Of a stretch of DNA of 6,262 bases, positions 1 through 5,258 are shown one piece after another. Each line of letters opens with the position of its first letter. The first letter of the stretch is position 1. A model generated the notes under the pieces. That model saw nothing but the letters and a program-made list of their open reading frames with translations. It had not been told where the DNA came from and ran no database searches. Origin of the DNA: Selenomonadaceae bacterium. GTDB lineage: Bacteria; Bacillota; Negativicutes; Selenomonadales; Selenomonadaceae. A program made the position numbers and the translations under genes. The stretch spans positions 1 through 6,262 of the forward strand of contig JAFTEG010000108.1 of NCBI GenBank assembly GCA_017453765.1, read 5' to 3'.

Positions 1-19
1 CGCTCATTTGAGCAGGAGA
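1..19 (-). terminator. Partial terminator-like hairpin ending the brnT cassette
   Basis: The minus strand begins with TCTCCTGCTC, loop AAAT, then GAGCG before the window ends, closely resembling the spoIID terminator at 940-970. The rest of the right arm and any T-tract lie outside the window. The copy 3 frame ends with a TGA within this hairpin. Confidence 0.55.
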
Positions 20-34
20 CGAAACTTTTTAGCC
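1..34. repeat. Terminator-containing direct repeat, left copy
   Basis: Plus-strand 1-34 aligns with 951-984 with four mismatches and one gap, beginning CGCTCA and ending TTTTTAGC. The two copies are in the same orientation and bracket the whole brnT cassette. They may be copies of one dispersed terminator, or traces of recombination. Confidence 0.6.
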
Positions 35-222
35 TGCAACGTTTTGTATTTTTTTCTGCGTCGGCGATTTTCTTTCATTCTTGCAAGTTGTTCATCGGTA
101 AGCGGCGGAATGTCGCTGAAATCAATTTCATCATCAGTCATTTTAGCAAGCGCTTCAATTTCAGCAATTTGCTCCGGCGTTCTCACAATTTTTACGCCAT
201 TTTTAATAATAAAATTGTTCAT
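4..222 (-). CDS. BrnA-like small antitoxin candidate, copy 3 (frameshifted tail)
   Basis: A 72-residue protein and the last of three tandem paralogs downstream of brnT. The central segment (about residues 16-43) carries an acidic DDEIDFSDIPPLTDEQ motif typical of the N-terminal, toxin-binding part of BrnA antitoxins. An Arg/Lys cluster follows at 53-58. The ribbon-helix-helix domain that normally follows in BrnA is absent. It starts with ATG 5 nt after the stop of copy 2, so translational coupling is likely. The last 14 residues differ from the LxNxAG ending of the other copies. Adding one T after the seven-A run (minus strand, near position 48) restores LQNVAG and a TAA at 29-31, so the tail looks like a 1-nt deletion that lets the frame run into the terminator hairpin. 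The role as antitoxin is inferred from the motif and position; it could be a decayed or spare copy. Confidence 0.72.
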   Translation of the reverse strand: MNNFIIKNGVKIVRTPEQIAEIEALAKMTDDEIDFSDIPPLTDEQLARMKENRRRRKKYKTLQAKKFRLLLK

Positions 223-227
223 AATTT

Positions 228-416
228 TTAGCCTGCCGCGTTTTCTAACTTTTTTCTGCGGCGGCGATTTTCCTTCATTCTTGCAAGTTGTTCATCGGTA
301 AGCGGTGGAATATCGCTGTAATCAATTTCATCGTCGGGAAGTTGACGCATATTTTTTATTTCATCAAATAACTCTTTGCTAATATAAACGCCTTTATACA
401 AAACTGAATTGTCCAT
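228..416 (-). CDS. BrnA-like small antitoxin candidate, copy 2
   Basis: A 62-residue paralog between copies 1 and 3, starting with ATG 6 nt after the copy 1 stop. It has a variable N-terminus (about 1-20), then RQLPDDEIDYSDIPPLTDEQ (about 25-44), a basic RRRRKK run and an LENAAG end. No ribbon-helix-helix domain follows the acidic motif, although BrnA antitoxins normally have one. The acidic half is nucleotide-identical to copy 1 over 54 bases, while the following part is identical to copy 3 over 32 bases, so the gene looks mosaic. The only Shine-Dalgarno-like bases are the AGGA overlapping the end of copy 1, which suggests coupled translation. Binding of the upstream BrnT toxin is an inference from family and order; the function of a domain-truncated BrnA is not known to me. 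Confidence 0.78.
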   Translation of the reverse strand: MDNSVLYKGVYISKELFDEIKNMRQLPDDEIDYSDIPPLTDEQLARMKENRRRRKKLENAAG

Positions 417-422
417 AACTTT

Positions 423-608
423 TTATCCTGCAACGTTTTGCAATTTTTTTCTACGGCGGCGATTTTCTTTCATTATTTCCAATTCTTCCTTCGTCGTCGG
501 CGGAATATCGCTGTAATCAATTTCATCGTCGGGAAGTTGACGCATATTTTTTATTCTTTTGTACTGCTCTTCACTGACTGGAATCCCATTAATAATAAAA
601 TTGTCCAT
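423..608 (-). CDS. BrnA-like small antitoxin candidate, copy 1
   Basis: A 61-residue protein directly after, and overlapping by 20 nt, the brnT toxin gene. The ATG at 608 is chosen because a perfect AGGAGG (615-620) lies 6 nt upstream, inside brnT. Longer in-frame starts further upstream lie deeper in brnT and have no such support. The protein has a short leader, an acidic LPDDEIDYSDIPP motif (about residues 25-37) characteristic of the BrnA family, a short acidic/basic linker, RRRRKK at about 50-55, and ends LQNVAG. BrnA antitoxins usually continue into a ribbon-helix-helix DNA-binding domain; here there is none. Toxin-first order with overlap is the usual brnTA arrangement. Antitoxin function is inferred; direct DNA binding for autoregulation is doubtful unless the basic tail substitutes. 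Confidence 0.82.
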   Translation of the reverse strand: MDNFIINGIPVSEEQYKRIKNMRQLPDDEIDYSDIPPTTKEELEIMKENRRRRKKLQNVAG

Positions 609-891
609 AATAGTCCTCCTGTTCTTGTTTATTGGCAAGTCGCGCAGAAATAATTCTATTTCTATCTTCACGTTCAGTATAAATCACCACTAAAATTTTT
701 TCAACGCGACCTATGATTCTAAATCTGTCTTCATCATTGCTGTTAAAAGTATCGTACTTCTCAAGTCTATTTTCATCGAAAAAAACTAACATAGCGTCTT
801 CAAAAGATATTCCGTGCTTTTTCAAATTTTTTTCCGCCTTGTCGCTGTCCCAAATAAATTTTAAATCGCCGAGTTCAAATTTTACGTCCAT
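589..891 (-). CDS. brnT: BrnT-family toxin (DUF497), type II TA ribonuclease
   Basis: A 100-residue protein matching the BrnT/DUF497 family, a RelE-like fold known from Brucella BrnT as an RNase toxin. Recognisable segments are FIWDSDKAEKNLKKHGISFEDA (13-33 in part: the WD..KA..N..KHG.SFEDA signature), the DEDRFRIIG strand (about 53-61), VVIYTERE (68-75) and RNRIISAR (77-84). The conserved basic and acidic residues of these motifs are all present and the length is normal, so an active toxin is expected. The ATG at 891 has AAGGTG (897-902) upstream. It is the first gene after the spoIID terminator, has its own promoter, and its 3' end contains the ribosome binding site and start of the first BrnA-like gene. 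The family assignment is firm; activity and target are inferred from the family. Confidence 0.93.
   Translation of the reverse strand: MDVKFELGDLKFIWDSDKAEKNLKKHGISFEDAMLVFFDENRLEKYDTFNSNDEDRFRIIGRVEKILVVIYTEREDRNRIISARLANKQEQEDYYGQFYY
615..620 (-). promoter_or_regulatory. Shine-Dalgarno of BrnA-like copy 1, inside brnT
   Basis: The minus strand reads AGGAGG followed by 6 nt and ATG (608). It is a perfect anti-16S match embedded in the last codons of brnT (Gln-Glu-Asp). This fixes the antitoxin start and suggests that antitoxin translation can outpace that of the toxin, which has only AAGGTG. Confidence 0.85.
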
Positions 892-896
892 TAAAT

Positions 897-902
897 CACC
901 TT
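897..902 (-). promoter_or_regulatory. Shine-Dalgarno of brnT
   Basis: The minus strand reads AAGGTG, then 5 nt, then the brnT ATG at 891. It is a moderate match and supports this start codon. Confidence 0.65.
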
Positions 903-908
903 GATAAA

Positions 909-937
909 ATTTTATAAAATCCCGCTGAAAGTGTCAA
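909..937 (-). promoter_or_regulatory. Sigma-A type promoter for the brnT cassette
   Basis: On the minus strand a perfect -35 TTGACA (932-937) is followed by a 17-nt spacer and TAAAAT (909-914), one mismatch from the -10 consensus. It lies just downstream of the spoIID terminator and about 18 nt before the brnT start, so the toxin-antitoxin cassette is very likely an independent transcription unit with a short leader. Confidence 0.78.
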
Positions 938-939
938 AC

Positions 940-970
940 AAAAAATCTCCCGCTCAATTTGAACAGGAGA
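940..970 (-). terminator. Intrinsic terminator after spoIID
   Basis: The minus strand has a 10-bp stem (arms 961-970 and 946-955, with three G-U pairs), loop AAATT, and then six T (940-945). It begins 15 nt after the spoIID stop. It separates the spoIID transcription unit from the brnT promoter. Confidence 0.88.
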
Positions 971-984
971 CTGAAATTTTTAGC
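951..984. repeat. Terminator-containing direct repeat, right copy
   Basis: Partner of the repeat at 1-34, covering most of the spoIID terminator stem and the bases up to the spoIID stop codon (986-988). Both have the core GCTAAAAA on the minus strand just before the hairpin. Confidence 0.6.
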
Positions 985-985
985 A

Positions 986-2110
986 TTAATACAATTTTTT
1001 AAGAGTCGCGCCTTGATAGTAATGCGCCAAAATTTTGTCGTACTTCCAGCCTTTTTCGGCATAAGCCTTCGCGCCGTACTGCGAAAGACCGACGCCGTGA
1101 CCTTTACCGTAGCCGGTGAAAACCACTTCATTGCCGATTATCGAGACGTGAAACAGCGTGCTGGGCAGAGAAAACTTTCTGCGCATTTCGTCACCGCGCA
1201 TTGTGACAGTTTTCTTTGAACCGACAATCTGCGCGGATTTTACGCGACCGGAAGTCGATCTGTCATTCGCCGATTTACCGAGAGTAAGCGGCGTCAAAAT
1301 AAATTTCTGCACCGTACCGAAGGCACTGCCCATACGTGAGGAAAAATCGTAGACCGTAAATTTCACCGTCCAAGCCTGCGTATGTTTCATTTCTTCGGCA
1401 ACGGCTTTAAGGTGAGCAACATTGCCGCCCCAAACATTCGCCGCGCTTTCAGTCATACCGCCGCTGTCAGCGTGAAAAGGCGCGTCAACCGTCCTGCCGC
1501 CGTGAAACAAAACTTCGCCGCGCGTTTCGGCAACTGCTCTGTCAGTCGTCGCAAAAGTTTCAACGCCGCTGTAAACTTGACAATGCGTCGTCGCGCAGAG
1601 TTCGTAGCCGTCCGCCTTATGTTTTTCGCTATTTTTTTGTACACACGTCCGTGCCGCCACCGCCTGCGCTTTCAATGCTTCCAAAGGCCATGACTGAATC
1701 ATTTCTTTTGGCAACACGCCGCGCAGATATTCTTCAACCGGCGCAATATTTATCACCGTCATTGTTGAGCCGCGTTTTAAAATTTTAACGCCGCCGAAAT
1801 AATCTTTGCCGTTTATCATCACGTGCAAGTGGTTTAAGTCGGCTTTATCAGGACGAATTTCCACGCCGTTTGTTGGAATGTCCGACGCTTTTATTGTAAC
1901 GGCTTGACCTGCAGATATATTTTTAATTTTTTTTGAAGTTTTTCCGTCCGTCATAATGCACGGCATGTTAAACTGCAACGTAACTTCGTTGACGTTACTC
2001 AAAAGTCCGATTGTAATTTCGGGCTGCCACTGTGATTTTGTTTCGCAAACATTATTTGACGAGGTAAAATAAATTACCGCCAACACTGCGGCAAAAAATT
2101 TTTTCAACAA
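986..2110 (-). CDS. spoIID: SpoIID/LytB-domain protein, probable secreted peptidoglycan lytic transglycosylase
   Basis: A 374-residue protein with an N-terminal KK plus hydrophobic segment (about 3-17), a likely signal peptide or anchor, so it acts at the cell wall. The SpoIID domain spans about 115-370. PVEEYLRGVLPKEM holds the glutamate (about E136) equivalent to the catalytic acid of SpoIID. Then come LKAQAVAARTC, ATTHCQVYSG (the Cys/His motif that binds zinc in clostridial SpoIID), HADSGG, and near the C-terminus GKGHGVGLSQYGA. SpoIID cleaves glycan strands lacking stem peptides during engulfment; LytB-type relatives enhance amidases. No spoIIP or spoIIQ neighbour is visible, so a sporulation role is not proven. 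The start is TTG at 2110, preceded by AGGAAG (2120-2125) at 9 nt; the next codon is also TTG. An intrinsic terminator follows directly. The domain is certain; the exact paralog is not. Confidence 0.88.
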   Translation of the reverse strand: MLKKFFAAVLAVIYFTSSNNVCETKSQWQPEITIGLLSNVNEVTLQFNMPCIMTDGKTSKKIKNISAGQAVTIKASDIPTNGVEIRPDKADLNHLHVMINGKDYFGGVKILKRGSTMTVINIAPVEEYLRGVLPKEMIQSWPLEALKAQAVAARTCVQKNSEKHKADGYELCATTHCQVYSGVETFATTDRAVAETRGEVLFHGGRTVDAPFHADSGGMTESAANVWGGNVAHLKAVAEEMKHTQAWTVKFTVYDFSSRMGSAFGTVQKFILTPLTLGKSANDRSTSGRVKSAQIVGSKKTVTMRGDEMRRKFSLPSTLFHVSIIGNEVVFTGYGKGHGVGLSQYGAKAYAEKGWKYDKILAHYYQGATLKKLY

Positions 2111-2119
2111 AAATTTTCA

Positions 2120-2125
2120 CTTCCT
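2120..2125 (-). promoter_or_regulatory. Shine-Dalgarno deciding the TTG start of spoIID
   Basis: The minus strand reads AGGAAG, 9 nt before TTG at 2110. No ATG in this frame lies close by, so the TTG start is supported by this site and by the signal-peptide-like sequence beginning there. Confidence 0.7.
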
Positions 2126-2132
2126 AAAAAAT

Positions 2133-2230
2133 CCTTCATCCCTAATCCTTCATCCCTAATCCTTCATCCCTACTCCTTCATCCCTAATCCTTCATCCTTA
2201 ATTCTTCATCCTTAATTCTTCATCCTTAAT
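2133..2230. repeat. 14-bp tandem repeat, seven units (fourteen heptamers)
   Basis: The plus strand alternates CCTTCAT and CCCTAAT type heptamers without a phase break from 2133 to 2230. Variants are TCTTCAT, CCTTAAT and CCCTACT. It fills 98 of the 119 nt between hldD and spoIID, and its last base is part of the hldD stop codon. Units near hldD (CCTTAAT/TCTTCAT) differ from those near spoIID, as expected from local expansion. Confidence 0.95.
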
Positions 2231-3213
2231 TAAAACTCCCCGCCTTCGTCCAAAAATCTGCAGTAATTTTTAACCGCGTCGTTGAAGTCCGAAAAGCCGC
2301 CTTCATAACCTGCGCGAATCAAATTCCTTGTATCGGCTTGCGTAAAGCTCTGATACTTGCCCTGCAGTTCGGCGGGGAAGTCGACGTACTGAATTTCACC
2401 GGTACCGAGCGCGTCAATAACTGCACGAGCCGCCTCATTGTAAGTGTGGGCTTGACCCGTGCCGCAGTTATAAATGCCGTTCGCAATGTCGTCATCATCA
2501 AACGCCCAAAGATTTATTTTTACCACGTCATCAACAGAAATGAAGTCGCGCCGCTGTTCGCCGTCCTCATAGCCGTCACTGCCTTTGAAAAGCTTTATAA
2601 CGCCCGTTTCCTTAACCTGCTTGTACATTTGGTAAAAAATCGACGCCATACGCCCTTTGTGCCGCTCCTGCGCGCCGTAGACGTTGAAATAGCGCAGACC
2701 GATTACAGCCGGCTCAAAAAATTCCGAGTCTGCACAATCAGCCAAAGTTTTTCTAACGTACATGTCAAACGTTAATTTAGACAGCGCATAGGCATTCAAG
2801 GCGTGTTCACATTCTTCGGACTCGCGAAAACCATTTTGACCGTCGCCGTAAACCGACGCGCTGGACGCATAAATCAATTTAATCTCTTCGTCAACGCAAA
2901 AATCCAACAGCGCCTTTGAAAATGAAAAGTTCACCTTCATAATATAATCGGCGTCACGTTCCATAGTGTCCGAGCAAGCGCCTTCGTGAAACACCGCGTC
3001 AATTTCTTCGTCCCAAATATATTCGTCGTCCGTAATTTTTTTTAAAAATTCGTCACGGTGCATGTAGTCCGTAAACTGCAGACCGCAGAGATTTTTAAAT
3101 TTATCGCCCTTGCCGAGATTGTCGACGATTAAAATATTTTTTTCACCGCGCAGATTCAAAGCACGTACAATGTTACTGCCGATAAATCCCGCGCCGCCCG
3201 TTACAATTATCAT
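2230..3213 (-). CDS. hldD: ADP-L-glycero-D-manno-heptose 6-epimerase
   Basis: A 327-residue short-chain dehydrogenase-type epimerase that converts ADP-D-glycero- to ADP-L-glycero-D-manno-heptose, the last step of the heptose precursor pathway for the LPS inner core, in the cytoplasm. The N-terminal NADP-binding GGAGFIGSN (6-14) is followed by an acidic turn at D31. HldD-specific segments are FHEGACSDTMERD (75-87), YASSASVYG (115-123), the catalytic YALSK (Y142, K146), LRYFNVYGAQERHKGRMAS (173-191), RRDFISVDDV (221-230) and QSFTQADTRNL (288-298). Length is close to the E. coli enzyme (about 310). It starts with ATG, with GAGGGG about 9-10 nt upstream. It implies an outer membrane with heptose-containing LPS. 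The neighbours are not LPS genes, so no heptose operon is visible here. Confidence 0.95.
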   Translation of the reverse strand: MIIVTGGAGFIGSNIVRALNLRGEKNILIVDNLGKGDKFKNLCGLQFTDYMHRDEFLKKITDDEYIWDEEIDAVFHEGACSDTMERDADYIMKVNFSFSKALLDFCVDEEIKLIYASSASVYGDGQNGFRESEECEHALNAYALSKLTFDMYVRKTLADCADSEFFEPAVIGLRYFNVYGAQERHKGRMASIFYQMYKQVKETGVIKLFKGSDGYEDGEQRRDFISVDDVVKINLWAFDDDDIANGIYNCGTGQAHTYNEAARAVIDALGTGEIQYVDFPAELQGKYQSFTQADTRNLIRAGYEGGFSDFNDAVKNYCRFLDEGGEF

Positions 3214-3234
3214 AAAAACAAACCCCTCTTAAAT

Positions 3235-3290
3235 TAGTAAGTAGTAAGTAGTGAGTAGTTAATAGTTAATAGTTAATAGTTAGTAGTTAG
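3235..3290. repeat. Heptamer tandem repeat TAGTWAR, eight units
   Basis: The plus strand shows eight contiguous heptamers in perfect phase: TAGTAAG twice, TAGTGAG, TAGTTAA three times, TAGTTAG twice. It lies in the spacer between hldD and the upstream exporter, starting about 20 nt before the hldD start codon. No coding potential is seen. Confidence 0.95.
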
Positions 3291-3359
3291 GCGGTGTTGA
3301 AACTTAAAACCGTTGCAAATTTCATAAACATCGGATTTTGAAATTAATCAACAACGCCT
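3289..3359. repeat. Imperfect long inverted repeat overlapping the exporter stop codon
   Basis: Arms AGGCGGTGTTGA (3289-3300) and TCAACAACGCCT (3348-3359) pair at 11 of 12 positions. Inside, AATTTCA (3318-3324) pairs with TGAAATT (3339-3345). The right arm includes two bases of the exporter's TAG stop. No T-tract follows on the minus strand, so it is not a standard intrinsic terminator; it could be an mRNA-stabilising hairpin or a small palindromic element. Confidence 0.6.
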
Positions 3360-4713
3360 AGTCATTTAAATCTGACCTGTACGCCTCGTGCAAAAGTCGT
3401 TCCTGCTTTTCCTTGTTATGCCGTTCAAAAGCACGGTTGGCAAAAATTTGCGGCGTCGCTGTGCCGATAGCTATTGCCAAAATTATTAATGCCGCATCTA
3501 CACCGGATTGTACCGCGCTTAAAAGTTGCTCCACCGTCAACGTCCGAATGTTTATCATTGCGAATAAAAAGCGGTAAATTAAAACGCCGGGTACAAGCGG
3601 AATTACGGCGGGGACGATTAAAACCTGCATTGGCGTATGTAACCAGTGAATTGCCTTTACTGCGATAATGCCGATTACCGTTGACCCTGCCAGCGTGCTG
3701 ATTGGTGAACTGCACGCAAACTCGAAAATTAAAAAATTTTTTATGCAGACGCATAACGCCGCGCCTGTACCTACCGCAATTAAAAGACGCGGCGGCAGGT
3801 TGAAAAGTATCGCAAAACCCATTGCGCCCAATGCCGCGTTTACCGCGAAGATTAGGTAATTATCTTCCGGCAACATTCGCAGGTTCGTGAAGTCGACTAC
3901 CGGAAACATTCCTATTGCAAAAACTATTCCGAAAGTCATACCGCCGATAATCAAGCCGGTATGCAAAAATCTTGCCGCGCCGCTGACAATGTACGTGTTA
4001 AGCAAGTCAAGCAAGCCGTTAATAATCGGTACGCCCGGCACTAAAAATAACGCGCAGGCTATGATAGGTTGCCACTGCGTTTCTGTTGGCAGGAAGTGAA
4101 CGAAGTACGCCGCAACAGTCGCAGTAAACGCCGCGAACGCCATGCCGACGTAGGGATTAATTCCGACTTTAGCGCAACGATTTTGTACGATTTTGCCGAG
4201 CATTGAACAGATTGACGTATAACACGCCGCCTGAATGTCGCCGCCAAAAAGCATACAATAAGCGCCGCATGCAACGCCTATCGCCAAAATTACTTGTAAT
4301 TCGGTGTAAAAGCGCGGACGTTCGGCGATAACTTTTAACCTGCCTTGAAATTCTTCCATAGTGTAATGATCAGCCAACGCCTGCCAACTAAGCTTGCTTA
4401 CGGCAGAAATTATACGCATATCGACGCCGTGCTTTACGCATTTTCTGAATGAAGTGTGCGAATGATTTTCGTCGCTGATATTGAGCATTAACGTGGAAAA
4501 CATTATGTGCAGGTGAAATTTTTTCTCGTCAATGCCCATAAATGCCGCAACGCGCTTAGTGACGCGAACAATTCTGTCTGAGGCGGCTCCATTTTCCATA
4601 AGAAGCTGACCTACAGACAGAATCATTTCCACTTTCTGCCCTATCGCCGTGAAAGTATCGGTTAAAAGTTCGCGCTGTGCGTCGTAGCTATTTTTGAAAT
4701 TGTTATCGGACAA
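3358..4713 (-). CDS. ThrE-family threonine/serine (or dicarboxylate) exporter, fused two-domain form
   Basis: A 451-residue integral membrane protein. The first half (about 30-265) matches the ThrE N-terminal domain (DUF1212, YjjP-like): ILSVGQLLMENGAASDR, then a soluble part, then hydrophobic segments from about 138. The second half (about 285-425) matches ThrE_2 (YjjB-like). Each half has a Pro-Gly motif: FLVPGVPIINGLLDLLN (223-239) and IPLVPGVLIYR (371-381). Corynebacterium ThrE, the fused prototype, exports threonine and serine; E. coli YjjP/YjjB, the split form, is linked to succinate export, so the substrate is uncertain. The start is taken as TTG at 4713, 29 nt after hslU, with only a weak GCGGGA upstream. 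An ATG at residue 30 is possible but would cut into the first conserved helix. Probably co-transcribed with hslU. Confidence 0.88.
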   Translation of the reverse strand: MSDNNFKNSYDAQRELLTDTFTAIGQKVEMILSVGQLLMENGAASDRIVRVTKRVAAFMGIDEKKFHLHIMFSTLMLNISDENHSHTSFRKCVKHGVDMRIISAVSKLSWQALADHYTMEEFQGRLKVIAERPRFYTELQVILAIGVACGAYCMLFGGDIQAACYTSICSMLGKIVQNRCAKVGINPYVGMAFAAFTATVAAYFVHFLPTETQWQPIIACALFLVPGVPIINGLLDLLNTYIVSGAARFLHTGLIIGGMTFGIVFAIGMFPVVDFTNLRMLPEDNYLIFAVNAALGAMGFAILFNLPPRLLIAVGTGAALCVCIKNFLIFEFACSSPISTLAGSTVIGIIAVKAIHWLHTPMQVLIVPAVIPLVPGVLIYRFLFAMINIRTLTVEQLLSAVQSGVDAALIILAIAIGTATPQIFANRAFERHNKEKQERLLHEAYRSDLND

Positions 4714-4742
4714 TTTTTTTATCCCGCAAATTTTTATACGGA

Positions 4743-5240
4743 TTACAGAATGAATTGCGACAAGTCACGGTTCTTTGCAATTTCCTTAAGTCTCTCGTCC
4801 ACATAAGCCGCATTGATACTGAAACTCGTCTTGCCTTCTTTAACCATATCCGGCGCGTCGAAAGAAACTTCCTCAAGCAATTTTTCAAGCAAGGTATGAA
4901 GTCTGCGCGCGCCGATATCTTCAGACTGTTCATTAACGTCATAAGCCAACTCCGCAATGCGTCCGATTGATTCCGGCTCGAATGACAGCTCCAATCCTTC
5001 CGTCTTTAAAAGCTCTTTGTACTGCTTAATCAGCGCGTTTTGCGGCTCGGTTAAAATCTTTTCAAAGTCTTCTTTCTGCAGTGACTTCAACTCGACACGA
5101 ATGGGAAAACGTCCCTGCAGTTCGGGAATTAAGTCCGAAGGCTTAGCCGTATGGAAAGCGCCCGCCGCAATGAAAAGTATATGGTCGGTTTTAACGGGAC
5201 CGTACTTCGTCATAACCGTTGAACCTTCGACAATCGGCAA
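4743..5240 (-). CDS. HslU C-terminal fragment, possible reinitiation product
   Basis: The in-frame remainder after the stop could start at TTG 5240, giving 165 residues with the sensor-1, sensor-2 and C-terminal segments of HslU. No properly spaced Shine-Dalgarno is seen (AAGGCG lies about 15 nt away), so independent translation is doubtful; it is best read as the second part of the interrupted gene. Confidence 0.45.
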   Translation of the reverse strand: MPIVEGSTVMTKYGPVKTDHILFIAAGAFHTAKPSDLIPELQGRFPIRVELKSLQKEDFEKILTEPQNALIKQYKELLKTEGLELSFEPESIGRIAELAYDVNEQSEDIGARRLHTLLEKLLEEVSFDAPDMVKEGKTSFSINAAYVDERLKEIAKNRDLSQFIL

Positions 5241-5258
5241 AATGTCACGCTGTACGCC

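Larger units (their letters stand above)
4..608 (-). repeat. Three tandem gene-sized repeats of ~190 nt
   Basis: The three BrnA-like genes start at 608, 416 and 222, giving periods of 192 and 194 nt, and share long identical stretches. Examples are 502-555 with 307-360 (54 of 54) and 274-305 with 74-105 (32 of 32). This is a tandem duplication of a short gene rather than a non-coding array. Confidence 0.85.

Noticed and set aside
19..52. C-terminal extension of BrnA-like copy 3 as a new functional domain
   Set aside because: The nucleotides match the normal ending and downstream spacer of the other copies in a shifted frame, so a deletion explains it better.
423..671. Longer 82-residue start for BrnA-like copy 1
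   Set aside because: The added N-terminus lies inside brnT in another frame and is unlike the other two copies; the ATG at 608 has a perfect Shine-Dalgarno.
1382..1693. Plus-strand open frame opposite spoIID (and similar frames opposite hldD, the exporter and hslU)
   Set aside because: They lie antisense to well-conserved protein families, have no ribosome binding site of note and show low-complexity, shadow-like composition.
2133..2230. CRISPR-like array
   Set aside because: The units are contiguous 7/14-bp repeats without unique spacers; the same applies to the arrays at 3235-3290 and 6205-6262.
3291..3357. Promoter for hldD
   Set aside because: A TTGATT with a TTTATG 17 nt later can be picked out on the minus strand, but the -10 match is poor and AT-rich sequence makes such hits common.
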